Shown here one piece after another: positions 20,674 to 29,797 of a stretch of 41,165 bases of DNA. The DNA is taken from positions 1 through 41,165 of the forward strand of contig JAJYJO010000011.1 in the NCBI GenBank assembly GCA_021789435.1, in the 5' to 3' direction. This DNA is from Chloroflexota bacterium (lineage in GTDB: Bacteria > Chloroflexota > Limnocylindria > Limnocylindrales > CSP1-4). Each line of letters opens with the position of its first letter. Position 1 is the stretch's first letter. The notes under the pieces are model-generated. The model was not told the DNA's origin. It was given only the letters and a program-made list of their open reading frames with translations, and did not search any database. Both the position numbers and the translations under genes were made by a program.

Positions 20674-21747
20674 ATGCACTCGGACCCGCCGGCTCGCCGA
20701 CCTCGCCTGCTGCTCTACGGCATGTATGACCCGTCGAAGCAGGCCAGCGCCCCGGTGGTTCGCATCGCACGGCTCGCCGCGGCCCTGGGACAGACGTGCG
20801 ATCTCCAGGTCATCACCGGCGATCGCGTCGGACGGGCGCGGGGCGCCGCGCGCTGGCTGCTGCGCCGAGCCTGGCGCGATGTCGACGCGGTCTACGTCGA
20901 AGCCGCGTCGTCGGCGCCGATGCCCCAGGACCTCCTCCTCATGACCCTGGTTCGACTGTCGGGTCGCCCGCTCGGCATCTACTTCCGCGACGCGTACCAG
21001 CTCTTCCGCGATCTCTACCCGGCGCCCGGTGCCAGGGGCTTCCTCAACGACCTTCTCTGGCGGTTGACGCTGCCGCTCGCCCGCCGCCTGGCCACCCATC
21101 GGTTCACCCCGTCTGCGGGCCTGGCGCGCGCCCTGGGGATGACCGACGCCGTTCTGCTGGCGCCCGGCACGGATCCGGACCTGCCCGACCTGGGGGCCGG
21201 AGCTGGCCATCGGGTCGCCTACGTGGGCGCGTTCGGGGCGGCCGACGGCCTGCCGCTCCTGATCGAGGCGATGGCGACGGTCCGGGCCACCGTGCCCGAC
21301 GCCGAGCTGCTCCTGGTCGGGCCCGCGCCTCCGGCCGGACTCGCCGGGGAGGCCCCGCCCTGGGTGGAGTTCCGGCGAGCCGGCCGGGCCGAGCTCCCCG
21401 CCCTGCTGGCCGGGGCGCGCCTGTGCGTCATCCCGCGGCCGATCACCGCCTACGCCGACCTGGCCGTCCCGATCAAGCTGATGGACTACCTGAGTTACGG
21501 CAAGCCGATCGTCGCCACCGCGGCTCGCGAGACCCGCTCGATCCTGGAGCCGGCGGGGGCCGGCCTGCTGGCCGCCGACAGCCCGACCGCCCTCGCGGAG
21601 GCGATCGTCCGGGTCCTGCTCGACGCCGACCTGGCCGCCGACCTGGCTGCGGCCGCTCGGCGCCTGGCCGTAGCTCCCGGCTCCACCTGGCAGGCGCGAG
21701 CCGCGACCATCGTCGCCACGCTGCTGCCGGACCGGCCCCGTCCGTGA
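20674..21747 (+). CDS. Glycosyltransferase family 4
   Basis: RRPRLLLYGMYDPSKQASAPVVRIARLAAALG, VAYVGAFGAADGLPLLIEAMATV, VPIKLMDYLSYGKPIVATAARET. The first ~548 codons of ORF 19030..21747 are antisense-like artefact; start MHSDPPARR at 20674. Confidence 0.87.
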   Translation: MHSDPPARRPRLLLYGMYDPSKQASAPVVRIARLAAALGQTCDLQVITGDRVGRARGAARWLLRRAWRDVDAVYVEAASSAPMPQDLLLMTLVRLSGRPLGIYFRDAYQLFRDLYPAPGARGFLNDLLWRLTLPLARRLATHRFTPSAGLARALGMTDAVLLAPGTDPDLPDLGAGAGHRVAYVGAFGAADGLPLLIEAMATVRATVPDAELLLVGPAPPAGLAGEAPPWVEFRRAGRAELPALLAGARLCVIPRPITAYADLAVPIKLMDYLSYGKPIVATAARETRSILEPAGAGLLAADSPTALAEAIVRVLLDADLAADLAAAARRLAVAPGSTWQARAATIVATLLPDRPRP

Positions 21748-21806
21748 CCGGCGCGCCCCTGATCTCGATGGGTGCGCTCCCGGCCGCTCCCGCCCCGGCC
21801 CCGGCG

Positions 21807-21812
21807 TATACT
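21807..21812 (+). promoter_or_regulatory. Candidate -10 element TATACT upstream of the O-antigen ligase-like gene
   Basis: TATACT in an otherwise GC-rich 145-bp intergenic stretch, followed by CCCGGCGCCC; an almost identical element (TATACTCTCGGCGCC) occurs on the minus strand at about 30841. Confidence 0.5.
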
Positions 21813-21874
21813 CCCGGCGCCCGCGTTGCGGCCGTTCGGGCGGCCCGGGCCGCGGGCATCACGAGGAGGTCCCG

Positions 21875-23554
21875 CTGAGAACGGACGGCCGGTTGCCGCC
21901 CTCGGACGCGCCGGTCCCGCCACGGTCCGCGCCCCGCGCGTTGGGCCGTTCCGCTCACCTCGGCCTCCTGCGCGACGACCCGATCACGCTCTTTCCGGCA
22001 TTCGTCCTCGCGTTCGCGGCCCTGGCCATGGTCGTCTTCGGCGGCTACGTGCCGCAGCATGCCGACGTCCAGAGCGCGGGCCGCCTCTTCCAGATCGCCG
22101 CCGGGCTCGCGGCGGCGATCGTCGCCTGGCTCTGCGTGGTCCGGCCGTGGCCGGGCCTGGTCGCCTGGGTCGTGGCGATGCCACTCGTCAACGTCGCCCG
22201 CTCGCAGCTGACGCCCCTCGGCATCCAGCTCATCCCAACGACGGTCTTCGTCATCGCGCTCGCGTTCGGCTGGGCGCTCCAGCGCCGCCGACCCAGCCCC
22301 GCGGACCGGGCCGCCGCCCGTTCGCGCCTGGAGCCGGTCGCCGCCGCCGCCGCCCTGGCGATCGTGGGCCTCGCCGTGGTCGCCACCCTGGCCGCAGCCC
22401 GGCCGGCGGCGTCGTTGCCGATCGCCCTCCATGGACTCGTCGAGCCGGCCGTCGTCGGGCTGCTGGCGGTCCTGCTCCGGCCGCGCCGTTCGCAGCTGGC
22501 CGTGCTGTTGGCCGCCATGGCCGCCTCGGTCGCCCTGGCCTCGGTCTTCAACCTGGTCCGGATCGCCACGCTGGTCCACTCGTTGAGCCAGCTGGAGCTG
22601 GAGCGTGTCCTCTTCGCCCGGCTCACCTACTACAACGTCGGGTTGTTCGGGGTGATGCTGACGATCTCCATCCCACTGGCGGTCGGGGCGATCCTGGCGC
22701 GCGCCCGCCTGGCGGAGATCGCCGCCCGGGCCGGCCTGCGCGGGGTGACCCCGGCCCTCACCGGCTGGCTGGCCGCGGGAGCCCTGGTCATCTCGGTCGC
22801 GGCGCTGATCCTGACCTACTCCAAGAGCGCCTGGCTGAGCTGTGGAGCGGCCCTCGTGCTGCTGGCCCTGCTCGCCGCGCCGACCTGGCGCCTGCGCGGT
22901 GGGCTGATCCTGGGGGTCGCGGTCGTATCGGCTGCGGTGGTGCCATGGCCCTCGTGGGTCCTCCAGCCGATCGCCCCGGGAGCGGCATCGGCCTACCTGC
23001 GGCTGGTGACGGACATCGAAGGATCCAACCGGCTCGCCTCCTGGGACCCGAACTCGGCGGTCGGCGAGGTGTCGATCGTCGAGCGCGCCCTGGCCACCGA
23101 AGCGGCCTTCGAGATGGCCCGCGATCACCCGCTGCTGGGCGTCGGCCCGGGTGGCTTCGAGGCGGCCTACGCCACGACCTACCGGCCGAAGACCAGCACC
23201 CGCGAGCTGGCCGCCGCTCACGACATGCTGCCCAACATCGCCGCCGAGTTCGGGATCCCGGCGGCCCTCCTGGTGACCTTCGCCTTCGGGGCGGCGATCG
23301 TGGGCGCCTGGCGCGCCTGGCGAGCGACCGGAGGGCCTGAACGCCATCTGGCCGCAGCCGCGCTGGCGGCGATCGTCGGCTTCCTGCTGGTCAGTGCCAC
23401 GTTCGGCATCGACCTCTACCGGACCTATCGCCTGATGGACTCGGACGTCCTGTTCGCGGCGCTCCTGGTGGCCGCGGGCATCGGCCTGTGGCGGACGGCC
23501 GCCGGCCCCCCGGAGATCGCGCCGCCAGCCGACGACGATGCCGTCGCCGGCTGA
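21875..23554 (+). CDS. O-antigen ligase/polymerase-like (Wzy/WaaL superfamily) membrane protein; probable CTG start at 21875 (the ORF track uses TTG 21893)
   Basis: Multi-TM; LTYYNVGLFGVMLTISIPLAVGAIL, ALILTYSKSAWLSCGAALVLLAL, ALATEAAFEMARDHPLLGVGPGGFEAAYA...AAHDMLPNIAAEFGIPAALL. AGGAGG at 21864-21869 precedes CTG. Confidence 0.88.
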   Translation: MRTDGRLPPSDAPVPPRSAPRALGRSAHLGLLRDDPITLFPAFVLAFAALAMVVFGGYVPQHADVQSAGRLFQIAAGLAAAIVAWLCVVRPWPGLVAWVVAMPLVNVARSQLTPLGIQLIPTTVFVIALAFGWALQRRRPSPADRAAARSRLEPVAAAAALAIVGLAVVATLAAARPAASLPIALHGLVEPAVVGLLAVLLRPRRSQLAVLLAAMAASVALASVFNLVRIATLVHSLSQLELERVLFARLTYYNVGLFGVMLTISIPLAVGAILARARLAEIAARAGLRGVTPALTGWLAAGALVISVAALILTYSKSAWLSCGAALVLLALLAAPTWRLRGGLILGVAVVSAAVVPWPSWVLQPIAPGAASAYLRLVTDIEGSNRLASWDPNSAVGEVSIVERALATEAAFEMARDHPLLGVGPGGFEAAYATTYRPKTSTRELAAAHDMLPNIAAEFGIPAALLVTFAFGAAIVGAWRAWRATGGPERHLAAAALAAIVGFLLVSATFGIDLYRTYRLMDSDVLFAALLVAAGIGLWRTAAGPPEIAPPADDDAVAG

Positions 23555-24719
23555 GCCGCTGCGGCTCGCCTTCCTCGGGGACCCCAACAGCGTCCACACG
23601 CGGCGCTGGGTGACGTTCTTTGCGGAGCGCGGCCATCGGGTCCACCTCCTGGTGGCGGACGACCAGCCGCTGGAGCCGGGGCTCCACCCGGCGATCCACG
23701 TCGAGCGGTACCGCTCCTACGGCGCCCGCCTGCGACCGCGCGGGGCGCTGCGGGCGCGGCGATCGCTGCGCCGGGTGCTGGCGCGGGCAAGGCCGGACCT
23801 CCTCCACGCGCACTACCTGACCCGCTTCGGCTGGCTGGCCCTCCTCTCAGGCTTCCGGCCGCTCGTGGTCACGGTCTGGGGCAGCGACATTCTGCTGACG
23901 CCCCGTCGCTCGGCCCCGGCCGGCCTGCTCGCCCGGCTCATCCTCCGGCGGGCGGCCCTGGTCACGGGAGTCTCGGCGAACCTGCTGGCGGCCGCTCGGG
24001 AGCTGGGCGCGGCGGCCGATCGCCTGCGGGTCGTCCAGTTCGGGATCGACCCGGCGGTCTTCGCCCCGGGCCCGGCCTCCGAGGCGCTGCGGCAGCAGCT
24101 CGGACTGGAGGGCCGGCGCGTCGTCTTCGCCCCGCGCGCGGTGGCTCCGCTGTACCGCCCGGGGATCGTCGTGGAGGCGCTCGCCGACCTCCCGGAGGAC
24201 GTGGCCGGTGTCTTCGTCGAACGTGGCGCCGACTCCGCGACACTGGCCCGCCTGCGTGTCGCCATCGAGCGGCGCGGCCTCGCCGGACGTGTCCGCTTCG
24301 TCGGCGACCTCGACGAGGCCGCCATGGCCGAGCTCTTCCGGCTGGCCGACGTGGTGGTCTCGATCCCCGAGAGCGACGCGTTTCCGGCCACCGCCCTGGA
24401 GGCGATGGCCTGCGGCCGGCCGCTCGTCCTCAGCGACCTGCCGGCTGCCCGCGAGGGCCTCGCGGGCCTGGCCGACCCCGCGTTTGTGGCGACGATGCTG
24501 GTCCCGGTCGGCGACGCGGCGGCGACTCGCCGGGCGATCATGACCGCCCTGGAACGCCCCTCGGCCGTGGCGGTCGAGCTGGCCGGCCGCCTCCGGACGC
24601 TGGCGCTCGAGCGGGCCGACCGGACGCGCAACCTGGGGGGCATGGAGGAGGCCTACCTCGAGATCGCGAGGGCCGGTGCGGGGCGGCGCTCCGGCCGGAC
24701 GAGCCGGTGGATCGCGTGA
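23538..24719 (+). CDS. Glycosyltransferase family 4
   Basis: LRLAFLGDPNSVHTRRWVTFFAERGHRVHLLV, LLHAHYLTRFGWLALLSGFRPLVVTVWGSDIL, VVVSIPESDAFPATALEAMACGRPLVLSDLPAAREGL. Confidence 0.92.
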   Translation: MPSPAEPLRLAFLGDPNSVHTRRWVTFFAERGHRVHLLVADDQPLEPGLHPAIHVERYRSYGARLRPRGALRARRSLRRVLARARPDLLHAHYLTRFGWLALLSGFRPLVVTVWGSDILLTPRRSAPAGLLARLILRRAALVTGVSANLLAAARELGAAADRLRVVQFGIDPAVFAPGPASEALRQQLGLEGRRVVFAPRAVAPLYRPGIVVEALADLPEDVAGVFVERGADSATLARLRVAIERRGLAGRVRFVGDLDEAAMAELFRLADVVVSIPESDAFPATALEAMACGRPLVLSDLPAAREGLAGLADPAFVATMLVPVGDAAATRRAIMTALERPSAVAVELAGRLRTLALERADRTRNLGGMEEAYLEIARAGAGRRSGRTSRWIA

Positions 24720-26071
24720 GCGGGGCATCGCTCTTCGGGACGCGCGTGGCCGGCGTCTTCGCCACCCGGGTCGCCCAGTTCACGGCCTCCGTGCTTGTGA
24801 CCTTCCTGCTGGCCCGGCTGCTGGGGCCGGCCGGCCGCGGCCAGTACGCGCTGGTCACGCTGGCGGCGACGACCCTCTTCTCGCTGGCCCAGCTCGGGCT
24901 GCCCTCGGCCACGGTCTTCTACGCCGGTCGCGGCTACGCGCTCCGGTCGATCGTCCGCCACGCCGCCCTGGTGACGGTCATCCTCTCGGCGATCCTGGTG
25001 GGCGCCGGTTTCCTGGCGCTGCCATTCCTGGAGCGCAACATCCTGCGCGACGCGCCGGACGGCCTGGTCCGCCTGATGCTGCTGACCATTCCCCTGCAGT
25101 TCGCCGCCACCCTCGCCGGCTCCATCCTGTACGGACGCCAGGCCATGCGGGCCTACAACGTCGTCCTGGTCGGCCAGGCGGTGCTGTCCCTGGGGCTGGT
25201 GCTGGTGCTGGTCGGTCTCCTGGGTCTCGACGTGCCGGGCGCCGTCGCCGCCTACGCCGTCGTCACGGTGTTCGGCGCGGCCGCGACGGCATTCCAGCTT
25301 CGCCGGTTGGGAAGGCGGGAGGCGGCCTCGCGGCCGCCCGGCGAGGTGGCGCCGAGCCTGCCGCTGCGCCGGTATGCGACCTACGGGCTGCAGCTCTATG
25401 CGGCTTCGATCACGAGCTTCTTCAACTACCGCGCAGACGTCTTCCTGATCAACGGCATCCTCGCCTCGGCGTCGGCCGTCGGGATCTACGGGGTCGCGGT
25501 CAACCTGGCGGAGATGACGTTCTACGTCCCGGATTCGATCGCCACCGTCTTCTTCCCACGTGTCGCCGCGTCGACCCGGGCCGAGGCGGACCGGATCGCC
25601 CCGATGATCTCCCGCTTCTCGGTCATGCTGACGGCCCTGGCCGCCCTGGCCCTGGTCCCGGCCTCCTGGCTCGCGCTGCACTTCCTGCTGCCGGCCTACG
25701 GCGGGAGCATGCCGGTCCTGCTGGTCCTGCTGCCGGGCGTCGTGTCGCTCAGCCTCTCGAAGGTCCTGGCGGGCTACCTGACCGGCCTCGGTCGGGCGCT
25801 GCCGGTCACCCTGGCCGCGACCACGGCGGCGGTGGTCAACGTGGCCGCGAACCTGGTCGCGATCCCCATCTGGGGGATCGTCGGCGCCGGGGCAGCCTCG
25901 CTGCTCTCCTACGGCCTGCATGCGGGGATCATGCTGTTCTTCGCCTCGCGCTCCGCGGGCTGCCGGCCGCTGGACTTCATCGTCCCCGGGCGGGGCGAGC
26001 TGGTCCGTCTCCGCGACGGCCTTCGCGGTCTCCTCCGCGGGCTGCCGACTCACCGATCCGCAGCCTCGTGA
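24707..26071 (+). CDS. Oligosaccharide flippase (Wzx/MATE-like)
   Basis: VTFLLARLLGPAGRGQYALVTLAATTLFSLAQLGLPSATVFYAGRG, YGLQLYAASITSFFNYRADVFLINGILASASAVGIYGVAVNLAEMTFYVPDSIATVFFPRVA. Confidence 0.92.
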   Translation: MDRVSGASLFGTRVAGVFATRVAQFTASVLVTFLLARLLGPAGRGQYALVTLAATTLFSLAQLGLPSATVFYAGRGYALRSIVRHAALVTVILSAILVGAGFLALPFLERNILRDAPDGLVRLMLLTIPLQFAATLAGSILYGRQAMRAYNVVLVGQAVLSLGLVLVLVGLLGLDVPGAVAAYAVVTVFGAAATAFQLRRLGRREAASRPPGEVAPSLPLRRYATYGLQLYAASITSFFNYRADVFLINGILASASAVGIYGVAVNLAEMTFYVPDSIATVFFPRVAASTRAEADRIAPMISRFSVMLTALAALALVPASWLALHFLLPAYGGSMPVLLVLLPGVVSLSLSKVLAGYLTGLGRALPVTLAATTAAVVNVAANLVAIPIWGIVGAGAASLLSYGLHAGIMLFFASRSAGCRPLDFIVPGRGELVRLRDGLRGLLRGLPTHRSAAS

Positions 26072-27726
26072 GCGGCATCGCCGCGGGGAGGTCCGGTCTC
26101 GCCGCGGGTGGCGGCGCCGCCCGCGGCCTGTCTACGGCGGCCCGGCTGCTTGGGATCGGCGTGCCGGCCGCGGCCGCTCTCCTCGCGGCGGCGGTCGCCG
26201 TCGACGTGGTCCGGCCCTTCCAGGTCGCCCCCGTCTCGTTCGACGCGGCCTCGTCCGTCGCGTTCTTCGATCGGATCGCCAGCGGCCGGCGTCTCGAGGC
26301 CTTCGTCACCACGACGCCAAAGCCCCTGTTGACCGTCCTCTATGGCATCGTTCACGGTCTGAGCCATGACTGGCGGCCGATCTCGTGGCTGGCGATCCTC
26401 TCGTTCGCGCTGGCCGTCGCGGCGGCGGCCAGCCTGGCCCTGCGGACGGGCGGGCCGGTGGCCGGTGCCTTCGCCGGCGTGGCCCTGGCCGGCGCCCCGA
26501 CGCTCCTGGGCGATGTCTCCCTGGCCGGCGGGGTCGCCTGGGCTGTGGCCGGCTGGGTGGGCGCGGGCCTCCTGCTGACGAGCTCGCGGCCTCGCTACGC
26601 AACGGCCGGGCTGGCGCTCCTGATCGCCGCGCTGGCCCGGGTGGAGACGTTCGTCGTGCTCGGCGTGGCGACCGTGGGCCTGGCCTGGCTGGCGTTCGGG
26701 CCGCTGCCGGCGAGCCTCCGCCGGCCGCCCCGGCGGGCCTTCGCCATCCTGATCGGCTTCGGTGCCCTGCCCTGCATGCTCCTGCACGACTGGCTCCTGA
26801 CGGGAGACCCCTTCTTCTGGATGACGGTCTCCGTCGTCTTCTCCCGCGCGGCGCCGGCGGCCGTCATGACGCCCGTCCAGGTCGTGAGCTTCCTGGTTCA
26901 TCGCTACGAACCGGCCTGGCCCCTGGTGCTGCTCGGCCTGATCGGCGCGGTGGATCTGCTCGCCCGCCGCCGCTGGGTGGTCGCGGCGGGCCTGCTGGCC
27001 GTGGGCCCTGGCATCGCCGCCTTCCTGGTGCTGCTCGCCGCCCGCGGCATCTACGTCTCGGATCGGTACGCGGAGCCGATCGACGTGGCGCTCCGCTTCG
27101 TCGCCGCGTTCGGCGCGGCCGCGCTCGTTCGCGGCCTCTTCCGAGCGGCGGATCGCACGGCAGGCCGCCTCGCGATCCCGGGAGCGCCCACGGTGCGGGC
27201 CGTCCGGGCGCATCCCGCCGGGCCGGCGGTCGCGGCGCTGGCCGTGGGAGCCGCCGCCGCGGTCCTGGCGGGCGGCCCCTTCGGGCCGCGGGACGCGGTC
27301 CTCAGGCGCGACGTCGCCGCCGAGCGGGCGCTGAACGGCAACGAGCAGGCCGTGCTGCCGGTCCTGGCCGCCGCGGTGGAGCGCACCTTCCCGGCCCGGG
27401 AGCGCGCGGCCGCGCCCGGCTCCGCGGCCGCCGCAGTGCCGCGCCTGATCGTGCCGGTGCTCCTGCGGCCCCGGGTGGCCGTGGACCTCGGTCTGCCGCT
27501 CTGGGCCGTCGGCAGCCGCTCGCCGGCCGCCGACGGCCCGAACGCCGCGCAGGTTTCGGTCCCGACGATCGTCTATCACGACGCCGGGGCCGACCGGCCG
27601 GTCGCGGCCTATCGTCCGTTCGAGATCGACCGCCCCGGACGGCTGGGCCGGCTGGAGATCAGCCCGATCCTGGCGTCGCCCGACCGTGGGCTGTGGGTCG
27701 TCGAGCTCACGCCCCTGACGCCGTGA
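26068..27726 (+). CDS. Multi-TM GT-C-like protein, paralog of 17399..18949
   Basis: SFDAASSVAFFDRIASGRRLEAFVTTTPKPLLTVLYGIVHGLSHDWRPISWLAILSFA, LLHDWLLTGDPFFWMTVSV, AARGIYVSDRYAEPIDVALRFVAAFG. GTG start at 26068 overlaps the previous stop (GTGA). Confidence 0.83.
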   Translation: MSGIAAGRSGLAAGGGAARGLSTAARLLGIGVPAAAALLAAAVAVDVVRPFQVAPVSFDAASSVAFFDRIASGRRLEAFVTTTPKPLLTVLYGIVHGLSHDWRPISWLAILSFALAVAAAASLALRTGGPVAGAFAGVALAGAPTLLGDVSLAGGVAWAVAGWVGAGLLLTSSRPRYATAGLALLIAALARVETFVVLGVATVGLAWLAFGPLPASLRRPPRRAFAILIGFGALPCMLLHDWLLTGDPFFWMTVSVVFSRAAPAAVMTPVQVVSFLVHRYEPAWPLVLLGLIGAVDLLARRRWVVAAGLLAVGPGIAAFLVLLAARGIYVSDRYAEPIDVALRFVAAFGAAALVRGLFRAADRTAGRLAIPGAPTVRAVRAHPAGPAVAALAVGAAAAVLAGGPFGPRDAVLRRDVAAERALNGNEQAVLPVLAAAVERTFPARERAAAPGSAAAAVPRLIVPVLLRPRVAVDLGLPLWAVGSRSPAADGPNAAQVSVPTIVYHDAGADRPVAAYRPFEIDRPGRLGRLEISPILASPDRGLWVVELTPLTP

Positions 27727-27985
27727 CTCGACCGACGCCGAGGCGACCCGGCCGCGCTCGCGGAAGCGTCCGGCGCGTGGCCGCGAGGACCGGGGGCCGC
27801 GACCGAGGAAGCTTCGGGCGCTCCTGCGCTACGCTTCGCCCGGCACGCCGTCGGGGGGTGGTTCCGCGGGGGACGGGCGTGGAGGGGTGCGGACGCGCCA
27901 GGGCCGGCGCGGCGTGACCGGTGACCCGGGGGCCTCCGCCGGGCCGGCCGGGCAGACAGGGAGCAGATCGATCGTGTCTTCGGGA

Positions 27986-29797
27986 ATGCACGCGGCGCCC
28001 GCGGGGCCCGCTCGGGACCTGCGGACCCTGGCCGCGGTGGCTCTCCTCGCCGCTGTCGGGATCGCGAGCGGCCTCAGCCCCCAGGTCTTGCCGCTCTGGG
28101 CGGCCTATCTGGCCACCGCGGCGATCGGGGTGGGGCTGCTGGCGGCGGGTCTGCCCCCGCTCAGCCTGGCGGCCGCGCTGGTGCTCGCCGGCGCGGCCGG
28201 CGAGTCGAGTCTCGTCCCCGATGCCGGCCGGAACCTGCCCGAGCTCGTCCTGGCCATCCCGCTCTTCGGGTCGGTCTTCCGCGAGGTGGCCCGGGATCGG
28301 TCCGTCCTGGTCCGGCCGCCGCGGGCCGTCGTCGTGGGCGCGCTGCTCTACCTGGCTGCCAGCGCGTGGTCGCTCGTGCCCTCGACGCTCGGCGGGCTCC
28401 GGCCGACGTACCCGCTCGTGGTCGTCGCGACCATGGCTATCGGGCTGGGCCTCGGGCTGGTCGTGGTGCCGAGCGCAGCGGTGACGCCGCGTGCCCGCCG
28501 CGGCCTCCTGATCGCCGTCGCCGCGCTGGGCCCCCTGCTCGTCGCCATCGAGGCGTTCCTCGTCCTGTTCGGGCCGGTCCAGTGGCTCGGTTCGTGGCTG
28601 GGAGCGTGGGTCATGGCCGAGGTGACTGTCCTGGGCCACCCGACGGGACTGATCCTGCAGCGCGTCACGGGCCCGTTCGAGCGGCCGGCCGGCGCGTCCA
28701 CGATCCTCGCCGTCTCCAGCCTTGCCATTCTGGCCCTGCGGCCCACCCTGACACGCGGCTGGCGCATCGCGGCGAGCGCCGCACTGGTCGTCGTGGAGCT
28801 GGCTCTGGCGATCACCATGAACCGCGACGGCTGGCTGATCCTGGCCCTGGCAGCCGGGCTCATGGCGGCCGTCACGCTCTGGCAGGGCAGGCTCGACGTA
28901 CCGTCGCTGGCGACAGGGGTCCTCTTCCTCGGGCTGATGGGGGCCATCACGCTCAATCTGGTCGGCGCCAATCTGCGCCCCGACGCGGCGATCGCGCACT
29001 ACGGGGCCGCCGTTGCGGCCACGATCCCCGGGACAGAGGCCGACACGGTCGTCCAGCTCCGCGGTGGCGCGTCGCTGACCGGCCGGAGCGAGCTGTGGGA
29101 TGCCTCGGTCAAAGCGATCCAGCTTCGGCCGGCGTTCGGCTGGGGGCTCGGCTCGGACCAGGCTGCCATCGGTCCGCTGCTGGCGCCGGAAGCCCAGCGG
29201 TTTCGCGGCCTCACCTCCGACTCCACGTGGCTCCTGACAGCGGTCGAGACGGGCCTGGTGGGTCTCCTCTCCCTGGCCGTCCTCTGCCTGGCGGTCCTGG
29301 CGGCGCTCGGCCGCCGCTTCATCCGGGCGCGGCAGGACCCCCTGGACCCCCTCGCGCTGGCGATGGGGGCCGTCTTCGTGGGCCTGCTGGCCGGCGGGAC
29401 GTTCGAGACGTACCTGCCCGGCGGGCTCACCTTCCCGAGCTTTGAGCTGGCCCTGGCCACCGGGCTGGCGGTGGGGCAGCTCGATGCGGCGGCCGCCCTC
29501 CGCCTGCGGTCGCTGATGCGCAGGACGCGATTCAGCCGGCTCCCCCGGTCGGAGCCGGCGCCGGAAAAGAGGGCGGCAGGCGGCGGCGGGCCGGACGGGA
29601 CCGCCCGGGGCCAGGGCTCGAGCTCGCGCCCGGCGGATCAGCGACGTCCGCGCTGGCCGGCCGCCGGCACAGCCGCGACGCTCGGAGCCCGGCCGGCACC
29701 CGTCGTCTCGGAGACCGACCCGCCACGCCTGCGGCGTCCTAAGGGCGAGGAGGACGGCCGGGGTCCGGCTGGCGGCCCCGGAGGCCCGGGGGGCTGA
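27986..29797 (+). CDS. O-antigen ligase-like (Wzy/WaaL superfamily) membrane protein with long low-complexity C-terminal tail
   Basis: Multi-TM; LVVVELALAITMNRDGWLILALAAGLMAAVTLW, LTGRSELWDASVKAIQLRPAFGWGLGSDQAAIGP, TSDSTWLLTAVETGLVGLLSL. Preferred start MHAAPAGP at 27986. Confidence 0.82.
   Translation: MHAAPAGPARDLRTLAAVALLAAVGIASGLSPQVLPLWAAYLATAAIGVGLLAAGLPPLSLAAALVLAGAAGESSLVPDAGRNLPELVLAIPLFGSVFREVARDRSVLVRPPRAVVVGALLYLAASAWSLVPSTLGGLRPTYPLVVVATMAIGLGLGLVVVPSAAVTPRARRGLLIAVAALGPLLVAIEAFLVLFGPVQWLGSWLGAWVMAEVTVLGHPTGLILQRVTGPFERPAGASTILAVSSLAILALRPTLTRGWRIAASAALVVVELALAITMNRDGWLILALAAGLMAAVTLWQGRLDVPSLATGVLFLGLMGAITLNLVGANLRPDAAIAHYGAAVAATIPGTEADTVVQLRGGASLTGRSELWDASVKAIQLRPAFGWGLGSDQAAIGPLLAPEAQRFRGLTSDSTWLLTAVETGLVGLLSLAVLCLAVLAALGRRFIRARQDPLDPLALAMGAVFVGLLAGGTFETYLPGGLTFPSFELALATGLAVGQLDAAAALRLRSLMRRTRFSRLPRSEPAPEKRAAGGGGPDGTARGQGSSSRPADQRRPRWPAAGTAATLGARPAPVVSETDPPRLRRPKGEEDGRGPAGGPGGPGG

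Noticed and set aside
24676-26067. N-terminal half of the 1016-aa ORF 24676..27726
   Set aside because: Out-of-frame read of the flippase gene; the real protein starts at GTG 26068.
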